This document shows, in pieces, positions 22,406 to 34,290 of a stretch of 64,000 nt of DNA. A program made the translations under genes and the position numbers. The notes under the pieces are model-generated. The model ran no database searches, was not told where the DNA came from, and saw only the letters and a program-made list of their open reading frames with translations. Source of the DNA: Lycorma delicatula (taxonomy: Eukaryota; Arthropoda; Insecta; Hemiptera; Fulgoridae); NCBI RefSeq assembly GCF_047948215.1, contig NC_134463.1, positions 96,934,657 to 96,998,656 on the forward strand, written 5' to 3'. Positions within the stretch are counted from its first letter, which is position 1. Each line of letters starts with the position of its first letter.

Positions 22406-23097
22406 AAGTAAAACAGAATAGGTTTTAATTGATGAGTATTATAAGTACTTGTATGATTGTTAATTATAATGTTATAATAGCTCAAACTTAGATACTTTCT
22501 TTTATTAGCTAAATTGTATCATTAAATTTTTGAAGTTTAATTTTTCATAATATATTTTTTTACTTTTAATTTTTCCGGTTGATATAGCGACATGTAACAT
22601 GACAAGACAAGTGCATTACGTACTATAACAACAGTAAGAGAGTATTACGGATACTATGGTAAACTTACCAAAAACTACATTTCCACGGTTTTTGGTTTTG
22701 GTCTGACTCGGTTGGGACTCATGAAATGTCAAAAAATAAAAATAAAAGGTTGGCGTATATCTGCACTAAAAATTTAGGATTGACTAATGAAAGATCTTCA
22801 AATTTAACACGGTAGCTTCTGCGTGTACTACTGATGCCATGAAATAAAAAAAAAATGGAGTCGATATACACGAGTATGTGTGATAGCGTCTATTTTGATT
22901 AATAACTGGAAGTTGACTGGACCAAAAATCCTCAAATTTGGGACGGCATTTTCTATAAGAGGCGCTGATGCAACTGAAGCTTTGAATCGATATTTCTAAT
23001 TGGAGCGGTAAGTGGGTCACATTCTCAAATTATTTAGCCACGAAATTTTGCATTTTTTTTAAATTGATCATTTTAAGAGGTTTGATTTTAATCGCTT
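22406..23097. other. Spacer with a diverged internal duplication
   Basis: 22776-22843 and 22913-22981 resemble each other (CTTCAAATTTAACACGG / CCTCAAATTTGGGACGG, ACTGATGCCATGAA / GCTGATGCAACTGAA), suggesting an old tandem duplication of about 135 bp. No coding support. Confidence 0.4.
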
Positions 23098-23115
23098 AGA
23101 TTAATTATATTCAAC
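23098..23115. repeat. 18-bp target-site duplication, left
   Basis: AGATTAATTATATTCAAC, identical to 23405-23422. Confidence 0.9.
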
Positions 23116-23404
23116 CCACCGGGTTAGTCTAGTGGTGAACGCGTCTTCCCAAATTAGCTGATCTGGAAGTCGAGAGTTCAAGCGTTCAAGTCTTAGTAAG
23201 GGCAGTTACTTTTATACGGATTTGAATACTAGATCGTGGATACCGGTGTTCTTTGGTGGTTGGGTTTCAATTAACCACACAAATCAGGAATGGTTGAACT
23301 GTACAAGACTACACTTCATTTACTCTCATACATATCATCCTCTGAAGTAATACTTGAACGGTAATACCCGAAGGCTAAACAGGAAAAAAGACAAAAAAAA
23401 CGAA
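23116..23404 (+). mobile_element. SINE-A, full length, with perfect target-site duplication
   Basis: A tRNA-derived SINE of about 289 bp (the AAC at the left edge may belong to element or target). The tRNA-like head has an exact A box, TAGTCTAGTGG (23125-23135), and an exact B box, GTTCAAGTC (23184-23192), for RNA polymerase III. The body contains GATTTGAATACTAGATCGTG, GGTGGTTGGGTTTCAATTAA and ATCATCCTCTGAAGTAATAC. The tail is A-rich (AGGAAAAAAGACAAAAAAAA). Flanking 18-bp direct repeats show LINE-mediated insertion. Further copies are at 11300, 13690, 25474, 27211 and 37288. Confidence 0.93.
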
Positions 23405-23422
23405 AGATTAATTATATTCAAC
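23405..23422. repeat. 18-bp target-site duplication, right
   Basis: AGATTAATTATATTCAAC, following the SINE A-rich tail. Confidence 0.9.
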
Positions 23423-25473
23423 ATTTCAAAATTAATTTTTATTGATGTTAACTTATGTTTCAAAAACGTTTTACCATTTACATGGGAGGCTACATTTTTC
23501 ATTTTCTTGATTTCTTTCCCACCTAGTTCATAACAAAATTTAATAATATCAGATGTATTATCAGATTTTTTTTTGTGTGGTGGGAAAAGAAAATGTAGCA
23601 TCGAGGTAGAGGGTATTTGGGATCAAAGGTTAAGGGTGGCTGTTTTGAAAGTATTTCATCTGAAATGTACACATCTAACATGGAATTTATGTTTATAAAT
23701 TTGAGGTTCGATCAAAAACCAATTTTCCCAGATTTTTTTTTATTTCTCTATATTTTAAAATAACTTAATCCAAAAATACTAAAACAGCATTTTCCAATTC
23801 AAACGATCACAGAATTTATTATGTTGAATAATATTGGTTGTATTAAATTTTTGAGAAAAATGATTTGGGGAAATATTGAAGGAACATTATATCTTGAAGA
23901 TGCTTGAAACTTTATACTCGTGCTGGTTTGTTTTATCTTTTAAAAAAATAATACCGCCTAATAAACCACTCGGAATAAATGGGTTCAAAATTTGTTGAAC
24001 AAAATTTCACAATACCTAAGAAGTTAATTTTATAAAATTTCCTAACTTTTAACTTTAAAAAACATTAAAGACTTGAAATATTTTCTTTAAATGGTACTTA
24101 TATGAACAACTTTCTATCTTTATCAAATATTATGCGGGAAAGAGTAGGCTTGTTAATACAAAATTCTTTGCTTAAAAATTTAAGTTTTACATACTTTTCT
24201 AACTTTTAGTGTTTAGAATTATATTTGTTATTAATTTTAAAGAAATAAGTTATCATCAGGTTGAACACAAGTTTCAAAAGATATCAGAAGTTTAAGAAAT
24301 AATGAACACCTCAAATCTTAGAAATTTTGTAAATTTATTCCACTTTTTACTTTGTTATCAGAGTGGTAATAATTTTTTTATAAACTTAGTATTCGTAAAG
24401 GATACATTTTTAATTAATTAATTTTTTATTTGAATAGGTCAAAGTATAGTTACTTTTGTGGTATTAAGAATATTTTTTATGAAACTTAAGGCATCTTAAT
24501 TTAAAAATGAATTTCTGTTAAATTTTTAAAAAAATATTGAGAATTAATAAATCTTATCCATATAACTTTTAAATCGATTTAAAAAATGAAGAAAATTCTC
24601 AATTAGATTCGATATTTTCAAGCCTTACATCATACCAAAATAATCATCAATTTCGATGTTTATTTTTTACAAGATCGGGCAGATTTATACGACGGTTTAA
24701 TATTAATAGAAAAAAGTAAATTTATTTGTTATCGGAATAATTCAAAAGTTGTAGAGTAATTGCCATAATTTTATTTAATTTTTCATCTCGACTTAGTCGA
24801 GGTAGTCGACTTAGGCAACTTAGGTCAACTAAGTCATTTTAATGCTTCTCCTCTTAAATTACATTCTCATTTAGCCTCAATGAAGTTTCTCCTGGTTGAA
24901 AGAATCGTTTTTAGTAATTAGTATTTCTAATAGAAATATTTATTTTAATAAAAATTAAATTTGTGATAACTTTAAAAAAATTATGGAAAATAATAATTCA
25001 TCAAGAAGCACAATCGTACAGTGAAAAATTAACACGTGACAATGTTACGTGATATTTTTACATGGAGATCGACCACGTTGATTCGTACAAGAATGCGCCA
25101 TCTCCCGTACAATAATATCTCCTCAGGAGATTCTTTTCACGTTATAATGAAAATCCTTGGTTTGCGCGATGACCTACCTTAACGTGCATGGTTTTACTTT
25201 TAGGTTATCTTGCCATGCCTGGTTTTACTTTTAGGTTCAAAGATATACCCTTCAAATTGGATTTGATTCATTCGCCGGAATTAATGATCATATCCAACCA
25301 GATATTTAAATAACTGATAAAAATGAGGTACAGAGGGACGCTAAATGACAGCATTTACGAAGACAAAAAATATTTAATTTTTAAATGAAGTGAAATTTGT
25401 AAATAGAACCTCAACAATTATTATATAAGAAAATTAAATTAAGAGTAATAATTTTTTCATTATTATAAAAACC
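23423..25473. other. AT-rich gene-free stretch
   Basis: No coding region supported. A complex hairpin-forming segment lies at 24786-24833 (CTCGACTTAGTCGAG, GACTTAG...CTAAGTC). A direct repeat TGGTTTTACTTTTAGGTT occurs at about 25189 and 25219. Confidence 0.5.
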
Positions 25474-25700
25474 AACCCGCCGGGTTAGTTTAAATTCGTC
25501 ATTAAAAAATTAACTGATTTTCAAAGATGACAGTTGTAAGCTTCGAGTTCTTGTAAGGGCGATTGCTTTTATGCGGATTTGAATACTAGACTGCAGATTC
25601 CGGAGTTCTATAGTGGTCGGGTTTAAATTAACCACACGTCTCCGGAGTGGTCGACCTGAGTCTGATCCAAACTACATATTTACTGATACATTTACACTTA
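25474..25700 (+). repeat. SINE-A, diverged copy
   Basis: Starts AACCCGCCGGGTTAGTTTAA. The A box is damaged, and the head is degenerate (ATTAACTGATTTTCAAAGAT). The body shows GGATTTGAATACTAGACTGC and TTAACCACACGTCTCCGGAG. The 3' half is unclear beyond about 25700. Confidence 0.75.
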
Positions 25701-27210
25701 CAGTGAACTACATCTGCAGTTATAGTACCGGCAAGCCGGTAGCAGTAATTGCATGCACATAAACGCACCCAAACCCAACAGTAGGTGGAAAACTGAATAA
25801 ACATATATATCAAAACTGTTGGATCATGCCGATGAACACAGAAAATTTATCCAGATGAACTTATAATATAAGTTTATTTCAAATATCTTAAATAGAAAAT
25901 TTCTAAACGATTAAGTATATGACCACGTAAATGATAGTCATTTTTTTCTCATTCGCATTATTTAGTAAAAAATAATTATAGAGAATCGATTGATGTATAT
26001 GTTGGAAGTCATTCTGATATTTAATACGGAACTTCAGAAATTTTTATTGGTAAACTTAAAGTAAAAAAAAAAATAAAATTTATTAATGAATTTCAAAACG
26101 TCTTATCTCATGCTCTATACTCGGTATTCATGTTTAATTTTATCGTGGCACAGTGTAATCGTCTTTTGAGTTTTGTTGATCCAATTTTTTTTTCTATAAT
26201 TGAAGAAATTTTTATAAAAATTTCAATATTTTATTTATAATTGAAATGTTAAAAATATTATAAGTTTATAAACTTGATAAAAATATAAAATAAAAAAGAC
26301 TGATTTCTAAAAACACACTGAAATAAAAAGCAATGCTTCTCAATTCATCTTTAAATTATTATTTTTTTTTATATCTGTGCCAAATAAATAGCACCGAGTA
26401 AGCTTTTATTTAGTGTTGATTTCAGAAAAATTGAAGTTTAAATAAGAGTTGAAAATAATTATTCTGTTACGCGTTTTTTTTTTTTGTAGCTAATCTTAAT
26501 ATTAGTTTTATAAATTGCTAATCTTAATATTAGTTTTATAAATTGTTCTTTTGATTTTTTCTATAAGATGATATAAAAACGTCTATAAAAGTAATAATAA
26601 TTTTAAATTGTATATGCATGCAGTAAAGGCCTATATATTGAAAGATAATTTTGTTTTTGTTTTTTACTAGAACCATCTATAAAAATACCACTTTCTTTTA
26701 TAATGATTTCTCAAAAAAAATGTAATGTATTTTTCTATAGATTTTTAAATTTTATAACATTTTTAAGCAGTTAATAGTATGTTGGTGCTAAGAAAACTAC
26801 ATTTCAGAAATATAATGTGTATAATAGTAGTAGATAAACTATGAAACCCTGACGTTTTATTAGTAATTGTTTTTAGATTTGTCTTAGAATGAATAGGGTG
26901 CATTTAACAATCTTGATTCAACTAGCAAGACTTAAATTAGTTTTCTCAACGTTCTGAGAAACATCGAGTATACCCCTAGGCCAGCATATCAACTTTCTGA
27001 AATTGGATTCACCTGTTGAAATTAACATTTACTCGTCAAAATATGTGTAATGTATACCGTATAAATTTATATAAAATATTTAATTATGTTGAAACCGATC
27101 TGATGTGCTTGGCTGAATCCAAATAAATAAAAATACCTTAACTGGATTTTATTATTTCTTATCTGTTTGAAAAGCAGTTGTAATAAGCTGAGGAAGAACT
27201 ATACGAGTAT
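25701..27210. other. AT-rich stretch with a perfect tandem duplication
   Basis: The only distinct feature is the 28-bp tandem duplication at 26489-26544. No gene found. Confidence 0.5.
26489..26544. repeat. Perfect tandem duplication of a 28-bp unit
   Basis: The unit starts GCTAATCTTAATATTAG and repeats exactly twice (26489-26516, 26517-26544), indicating a recent slippage or duplication event. Confidence 0.9.
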
Positions 27211-27477
27211 GACTTTCTTTCTATCTTTTTCCTGTTTAGCCTCCGGTAACTACCGTTTAGTTATTACTTTAGAGGATGATTGAGGATGATACATGTGAGT
27301 GTAAATGAAGTGTAGTTTGTACAGTCTAAGTTCGACCATTCCTGAGATGTGTGGTTAATTGAAACCCAACCAAATCCGTATAAAAGCCTTTACTAGGACT
27401 TGAACGCTGGAACTCTCGACTTCCAAATCAGCTGATTTGGGAAGACGTGTTCACCAGTAGACCAACCTGGTGGGTTT
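27211..27477 (-). repeat. SINE-A, near full length, reverse
   Basis: AACCCACCAGGTTGGTCTAC starts the head at 27477 on the minus strand; the sense A box reads TGGTCTACTGG with one change from consensus. AAATCAGCTGATTTGG, GTTCAAGTCCTAGTAAAGGC and TTAACCACACATCTCAGGAA follow. The copy ends TAAACAGGAAAAAGATAGAA near 27211. Confidence 0.85.
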
Positions 27478-28944
27478 AATCTTATTATAACTACTAAATT
27501 CTAAATTCACAGTTATTTACTCGTATTTAATACATTTCAGGTTTCGTCTTTCTCCCAGTTTTACCGTTTACGTATTTCTTCATTAAAAAATTAATTTTAT
27601 GTTTTAATATATCCCAGCTCGTTTGTTTATTTATAGAATTTTTTAAAAAATAAGATATATATTAGTTATTCCAATAATATAGATTCCGATTATCTGTAAA
27701 TATGAGACGAGTCAAATTATTTATTTTGTTTTAATAATATCTCATCGGTTCAAATTTTGCACCTTAAATCGTTCGTTCATAAAACATTACGTTTAATGTA
27801 ATTGCTTTTATTAAATTTCATTTAATGTGCAATTGGAAAATACATAAACTATTTTAAGATATTGATCACTTTCTGGAATATTTGAATTTAAAGTTTATTT
27901 CCTTTAGATATACTGTAAATAAATTTGGAAATGTTAAACGAAATTAAGTTATAGTTAACAAGCAGCTGTTACGAACGTTAGTAACTAACGTTCTACGTGT
28001 AAACAGTGATAAAACCGCTAACTGTCGCTATTGACAGTAGTTTCATGGTAATACGTTTTATTGCCTTGTAATAGGCGGTAGTGTTTGTAGTCTGCGGTTT
28101 GTAACAACACATTAAAATGGTTACTTTGTCTCTTTGAATTTATTATTCAAAGAGTTTCTTACTAAAATATATGTTGTTGTTATTTAACGACCTTTACAAA
28201 TACTGGACAAACGCATTACAGACGTACTTTAGGAGACAGAAAAAGAAATTGGATTCTAATTTAATTTTCAACATTAAAACAAATTAAGTTGTAATGTTTC
28301 TTGTTTTATCAGGTATTATATAATTACTTCTGAAATTCATTTACTGATTGAAAGTTAATTCTAATACGGAAAAAATTGAGTCTACTATTTTTAATATACA
28401 AGCACAATTCTTCCAACAATTTTTTCCTTCAGTAAAGCTTCTTTCTTTCTACGTTTAGATGATACAAACAGGAAAATATTTTCATTATTTTTTTCTCAAT
28501 ATATACCTTTAAAACTGATTTGAAGAACATTTTACGCAACAATTAATTAAAAAGCATGTTAAAAAGTAAATAATTTTTTTTTCTGGGTGAAATTCTATAA
28601 AAATATTTTGTTAAATTGCCAATAACTAAATATGACTTTAAAAGGAATTTTAAAGATAATTTAATTTTGAGAAATTTTATTAACTGGAAGATAAAAAATT
28701 GTGAAGATCTTACTTTAAAAATGATTTAAAAATTATTTTTACTATAATGTATTTGATTTCCTATTAGTCTGTTGAAAAAAAGTAAGTTTTCTCTGAATTT
28801 TACAATTTTCTCTGGAAACTGCTGTAGATACAGTTTCCTAGATCCATTTTTTTTTCAATATTTCGTGTAAGATTGCATAAAAAACAATAATTGCATAATA
28901 TTGCTCAATAGTTTTTAGCATCATAATTTGACCTTCAAAGCAGG
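27478..28944. other. AT-rich gene-free stretch
   Basis: A perfect hairpin, GAACGTTAG-TAA-CTAACGTTC, lies at 27973-27993. Nothing else is supported. Confidence 0.5.
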
Positions 28945-29101
28945 ATTTTTTTGATTTTTTTAACCTCCAGGACCACCGTTTTTGCTTCAGAGGATGAGAT
29001 GAACGACCAGTAGCGTATAAAAATGCCACGCCTGACCGGAATTCGAACCCGGGACCTCCGGATGAAAGGCCGAGGCAATACTACTTGCGCCACGGAGGCC
29101 G
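28945..29101 (-). mobile_element. SINE-B, tRNA-derived, short
   Basis: On the minus strand the head reads GGCCTCCGTGGCGCAAGTAG, then CTCGGCCTTTCATCCGGAGG and TCCCGGGTTCGAATTCCGG. The A-box-like TGGCGCAAGTAG is at 29092-29081 and the B box GTTCGAATT (one change from consensus) at 29048-29040. The body (CATCTCATCCTCTGAAGC, GGTGGTCCTGGAGG) ends in an A-rich tail with TCAAAAAAATC at about 28945-28960. The 5' and 3' acceptor arms do not pair, so this is a SINE head and not a tRNA gene. Confidence 0.82.
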
Positions 29102-29407
29102 TTAAAGCAGAAATTTTGACGAAATATTTCGCAAGCACTAACTTGAAAATAAAGAGTTTCCAGATGTCGTTATGTGACATTTTTTCATTACTCTGATGAA
29201 AGAAATACAATAAAATGATGGCAGAAACTTCTTTAAACATATTTATATGTGCAGTATCCCGTAGTTTCCAAACACAGGAAAAATAAACATTTTTTTTTTT
29301 TTTATGAAAACCAGTTTTATGTATTTATTATAATTATTTATTTTTACGTATTCTATATATGGAAACTTATGGGACTTCTATATATACCAATTTAATATAA
29401 TTTTGGG
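29102..29407. other. AT-rich spacer
   Basis: Contains a T-run (about 29291-29303). No gene. Confidence 0.5.
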
Positions 29408-29745
29408 TAACACCTATCCCAACCCCGTAGGGGGAAGACACCAACCTTGTGACGTTACCAGTCGCCACACCACCCCTTCCGTTCCGATCCTTGAGGGGCT
29501 TTAGTGGAGGTCGTCTTTAGACTCTCTAATTAATTACATCTCACAGTCATCAGCTAGGCCTCGGTCGGGATGCCACCGATGTAAATGCCTCGGCAGACAT
29601 TTGCATCAGTAAAATACAAATCAAATTTTGCCTTCACGTAGGCCTCAAACAGACATCTTCACATTGAACCTAACATGATTCCCTCAGACTAACCTACCGA
29701 GACCGTGGAAGCGCGGACCTCGCGCCTAGTCCAAATTTGACAACA
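29408..29745 (-). repeat. Family E: LINE 3' UTR fragment, reverse
   Basis: CAACCCCGTAGGGGGAAGAC, CACCAACCTTGTGACGTTAC, GATGCCACCGATGTAAATGC, CTCGGCAGACATTTGCATCA and GGAAGCGCGGACCTCGCGCC, in the same order as 19257-19600. It is the best preserved copy of the family in this window. Confidence 0.8.
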
Positions 29746-31384
29746 CCGTTCGTCACTGTGAATGCCGCAGAAAACGAACGAGTTGTAAGTTAAATCAGTG
29801 TTACACTCATACCAATGAAAATTATGTTTTACGCAACATAAATTTTGGTTAATTTTTCTGGTTAGATTTCACATAAAATCACTAAGTTTATCCCTTAATT
29901 TGTCTTTCAAGAAATATTATTTGACTTATTTTACCGAAGGCGCAGTAATGAAGGTGAAATCTTTAATGGCATGTATTCTCTAAGAAAGCGTTTCCGAACC
30001 TATATTTATACGAACTTTCTTCTTTATTTTCAACAGAAGTACATATCCTGAAAGTTTTTTATATTCTTCGTAAATCACTCTGTATATGTAGACACGTTAT
30101 CTTATTAGACATATCCATTAGAGATATCAGTTTGTAATTGAATAATAAACATAACAATAATAATAATCAGAATAAAGAAATGAATGATAAAAAAATTTGT
30201 AATTCTATAATATTTCAAATAAGAATACATTTTTCTTTGGTATAATAAAATTTTCGAATTTTCGATTATATCCTTTACAGATTTTTGTTTCTATATTCAA
30301 CAGTAAATATATTTAAAGTTGTGGTGAATACAGGATTTCTCTGCGTAAGATCTTCACGATTTCCCATGGGATGAATGAGTTCTTGGTTTTTTCTCATTAT
30401 TCGTATCGCATTGCAGTCACAAACAGCGACCGCCTCTTAGTTATTATTACCGCTGGGAACTTCTCTGTTTTCTTTTGACAGAAAAAGGAGAAAAGTTTAA
30501 TCTCTCAATAACGAGGGAAATTTTCTATTCTTTTTTCTCTTTGTAGGAAAAACCGTTTGAAGTATTTTTAAATATACACATATATATATTTCTTTAAATT
30601 AAAGAAATGATGCTCTTTAATGCGATTGGTTTAGAGTAACGACCGTTTTCTTGTTATTAAAATGTTTCGTAGTTTCATTTGAAAATATATTTTTATACAA
30701 ATCTATTACTTAATTTACATTAGATTAATTAATATTTATTTTGCAGTTGTAATTATTTTAATTAATGTTTGTGCGTTAACTTACTTTCTAATTAATGTCA
30801 AAAAGAGTCGTACTTATTTAAAAGGAAAAATAATATTTATTTTCGTGACTTATTCCTCATTAAATAGTCTGACTTGATGATCCTTTTTTATCTTCTACAT
30901 GAAATTTCGTTACAAAAATTTTTTGTATATCTATAACTATATAAAATATTATTTAAAATAAATATGTTTAAATATATTAAATGTATTTATATATTAAATA
31001 TATTTAAAATAATTTTGTACTCTTCTATATGTAATTTTTCAATAGAAGATCTTTTTAATCAAAAAAGTAGATTCTTTGTGTAGTCGTTTTTAAAATTGTG
31101 ATTTTTTAGTATAGGATATTTTTGGCGTAATTAGATTATATATTCTAATTTTATTCATAGTACGATTTCCTGTGAGGATTAATTAAATATCTTATTATAA
31201 ATATAGATTTCTGCATTCCAGAGAACCTTAGCTGATGCTCAGTAGAATTCTAGATTCTCTATATTTTATACAGAGCGTTTGGAAACTCGCTGTGCAGTAT
31301 ACTTTAGAATTGTGTGGTGCACTCTGTATTTGCGGCGTTAGGTTGGTTTCCCGGTGGGTTCGTTGGATGTTGCTCAGTAATAAA
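29746..31384. other. AT-rich gene-free stretch
   Basis: No gene or repeat boundary supported up to the DUF4817 transposon remnant. About 31270-31380 (CAGAGCGTTTGGAAACTCGC) probably belongs to the 5' end of that transposon. Confidence 0.5.
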
Positions 31385-31860
31385 CCAAGACGTCAGTTAT
31401 TAAGTTATGATAAACGTGCTTCGTTTCGTTTATCGGAATCAATAATTGCGAGAAACGTAATGGTTCTTTCGGTAGAAGAATGCATTTTTCTCGTTGTACA
31501 CGTCTTTCGTTAAGGTGACAAGTATACTGATTTAGTGAAGCACAAATTTTCTGAAAAGTTTTCAATTACTCCTTATTCTCACCGCAATGCAGTTCGAATT
31601 CTTATCGAAAGATTTCAATCAACAGGTTCTGTTAAAGACGCTGATCGAAGTGGAAGACCACCTAAACTAAACGAACTGCTTGATATTTCGGATGCTATGG
31701 ACGAAGGCTATCAAAGTCGATGCGTAAGTTAGCGCGGCAACAAGATATCGGGACTTGCTACCGTGAATTAAGATATCAGGAAAAATTGAACCTTTTTCCC
31801 TACAAAGTAATGTGTGTTCAAGTACTGAAACCTACAGATCATGCCAAATGATTAAATTCT
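31385..31860 (+). pseudogene. DUF4817-type helix-turn-helix domain of a Tc1/mariner-like transposon
   Basis: Around 31457 the plus strand reads ARNVMVLSVEECIFLVVHVF, a stop, then GDKYTDLVKHKFSEKFSIT and, in the same region, HRNAVRILIERFQSTGSVKD followed by ADRSGRPPKLNE. ETGS-V-D/K-x-RSGRP is the hallmark of the DUF4817 DNA-binding domain found N-terminal in insect Tc1/mariner-like transposases. Frameshifted text then gives MRKLARQQDIGTCYREL, NLFPYKVMCVQVLKPTDHAK, the second helix-turn-helix and linker. The coding match ends near 31860 before the catalytic domain. Stops and frameshifts show that it is dead. No TIR pair was found. Confidence 0.75.
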
Positions 31861-32761
31861 TGCCAATTTTTTAAACAATTTATTTGTAAAAATTTCGTAG
31901 TACAAATTACAAATTAGCTATGTTAAATTTTAGTACATTGATGATGTATTTTATAGAGAATATAGTTATTTTGAGTACAGTCTGTAGCAGTACAGTGTGT
32001 CTAGCAGTACAGTGTGTAGAAAAAACGTTGCATAAAATATATAATGTAAACAAACATTAGCTTTTTCATTATATTATATAAACTTATAACGTATTTTTAC
32101 CGTTAATAAAATTTTATCTTTTTGTTAAGTATTTTGTTTATGCGTAGTAGCCTAATATTTCTTAATAACCGACTTGAAACTGATGTAGCTGCAAAAGACA
32201 GCTCGATAATAAAACTTTACTCCTGTTTAAATAACGAAACAATCAATTTTAATTGAAAATTTTACCCTTTACTGTGTTTTTTTTTTTTTTAGTAAGTTTC
32301 ATTGTATAAACGGACATAAAGTCACTCTACTACCTTTCTTCTTCTTTAGCGGCACATTTTATCCATCGCTTCTTTTTTTTAATAAAAAAAAACTTATAAA
32401 ATGTACCACATTTTTTTTAATACATTTTTTCAGGATGTGATAAATACACTATAAGTAAAAATATTCATCATTAACCGTGAGAAAGTAGTTCGCATATTTT
32501 TCAGTATATAAAACCTGTACTTTAAGTTTTTTATCCGGTTTAATAGATTTTTTATTTTTAAATTACAATTATAATGTTTTTAAATTCACATTAGAAAAAA
32601 ATTACCTCTAATGCAAAAAAAAAATTTTTTTTTAAATATTTTTTGACGTACGAATTTTAACGAAACCTCTTTGGAAGAAGCGTGTCTGGAACAGTTAAAG
32701 CTTTCCAGAATGTTAGCATATGAATATTTCTTTACCTTAAGTTAACCGTCCAATTTTCTTA

Positions 32762-32820
<59 letters not shown>

Positions 32821-33239
32821 AAAATATATAAACGATTCAGTGAAGAATATATTACATTATACATTATAGTGTTAAACACGACAAAAAAATAACGGTTAAT
32901 CTTCTACATAATTTACGTTTAAAAAGCTTTCTCTTAAATTAGCTGTAGAAAAATTACTAGGGATTATCAGAGGAATTTTCTTAACAAAATTATTGAGTTT
33001 GTAAAATAGTAAAAAGTTAAAAAAATAATCGCCGCCTTTTTTATAAAATGATCTTGAACTAATGATTTATAAGGGTAATAAATAAACCGTTCATTGTTCT
33101 TTTTCTTGTATATTTATTCTTCAGTGTTAAAACATAAAATTAATATATTATTAACAATTTAGCTTACTGCCTGTCGGTTGCTTTTCTATATAAAACGTTA
33201 ATGAGTACCGGTTTATTATTTGTATCCTTTTTTCTATTC
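31861..33239. other. AT-rich stretch including a (TA)n tract
   Basis: No gene supported. The microsatellite at 32765-32817 is listed separately. Confidence 0.5.
32765..32817. repeat. (TA)n microsatellite
   Basis: About 26 uninterrupted TA units. Confidence 0.95.
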
Positions 33240-33745
33240 CTTACCCCTGGTACCGGTCTTGCTTTGAAAAAAGCACTACACGTTCCCAGGGTGTGCCTTT
33301 GCCTCTAACTCACCAGGCTGCTCTTCACTGGACCCAGCTAAAAACAAGTCTCCAGAATCAGGACTGGGTCTTTACGCCTTACTAATTATTTTTTACCCCA
33401 TTTTATCTTCCCCTGGAGTCCTCGCCCAATCATCGGGAGTGGAAAATCTCAGCATCCCACCCCTCATGGACGGGGCTGTCCACCCTTTCCCTACTTTAAT
33501 ACCCCAACGTCCTCTTCGTCGGTGTCATCTTCCACCTGTTACTAAATATTTTTTCTCATGATGGTAATGAGAATCTTGCTAATGATGTCCTAGTTTCGCC
33601 TTACAAAAAGCATCGCCTTTATCAAATTCTCAGGCGTCAAAACACCAATAGTGGCGATCACCTTACGCCTCGCCTCTTCCCATCTGACACAGTGGAACAC
33701 TGTATGCTCCACTTTGTCACTCTGCCCACACTAGAAACAAGCGTT
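33240..33745 (-). pseudogene. R1-clade LINE, C-terminus of ORF2 and 3' UTR, reverse
   Basis: On the minus strand from about 33740: C-F-stop-C-G, then QSDKVEHTVFHCVRWEEAR and IATIGVLTPENLIKAMLFVR, followed by a stop. The C..C...H....C knuckle followed by RW and the LTPEN.....ML motif are characteristic of the last residues of R1-clade ORF2. TAG replaces one codon inside the first CxxC. The downstream UTR (33240-33580) is GC-richer than its surroundings. The clearly similar 21391-21741 remnant belongs to a different subfamily, since the UTRs do not match. Confidence 0.75.
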
Positions 33746-34129
33746 ATTTGTATCCTAATAAAATGTCAAACTTCTATTAAAAAAATAATAACATAATTTA
33801 GATACAAACAAATCAAACTAATCATTAAAATCCGATGTAGATATACAACATTCCACTTCACCATCCTCTTCCATTCTGTTTGTACGTATGCCACGTTTGT
33901 TAATTCGCTTCCTTCCCGTATTTTTCTAAATTTTTTTTACCGGTCTTCTTCCAGTTCTTTTTAATTACATTAAATGTCGATTGGATATTCTATTAAGTGT
34001 CAACAGAATATGTTTCATTAAATTCTTTCATCTTGTTTGTATTTATTCTTTTAAACTTTAAATATACTAATTAATATTTTCATTAAAATTTTTACAGAAA
34101 TCTGAGAATAAAATTCGCTCATAATGAAT
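33746..34129. other. AT-rich spacer
   Basis: No feature supported. Confidence 0.5.
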
Positions 34130-34290
34130 TATATTTGGCCGGGATCGGTAATTATTTCAGAAGAGTGGCGCGCGAAACCTACCGTGTTGTTTTGAATGAA
34201 CACGAAACGGTCAACCACTCTGAAAATTTCGTTGACCCGGAAACAGGAACGCGTTATACAAACTCATATATAAAAAGATAGGAAGTACGT
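34130..34290 (+). pseudogene. Merlin-like (IS1595/ISXO2-type) transposase fragment
   Basis: The frame from 34130 reads YIWPGSVIISEEWRA. After a one-base shift the next frame gives YRVVLNEHETVNHSENFVDP and ETGTRYTNSYIKR, then a stop. PG...I.SD.W.AY..L... and H.TVNHS..FVDP.TG are conserved blocks of the IS1595/ISXO2-like DDE domain used by Merlin transposons; here the last catalytic glutamate segment (TQ.IE..W) is lost. The gene is known only from this fragment. A different Merlin-like copy is at 48052-48440. Confidence 0.7.

Noticed and set aside
29035..29101. tRNA gene on the minus strand
   Set aside because: Pol III boxes and a tRNA-like head are present, but the acceptor ends do not pair and an A-rich SINE body follows.
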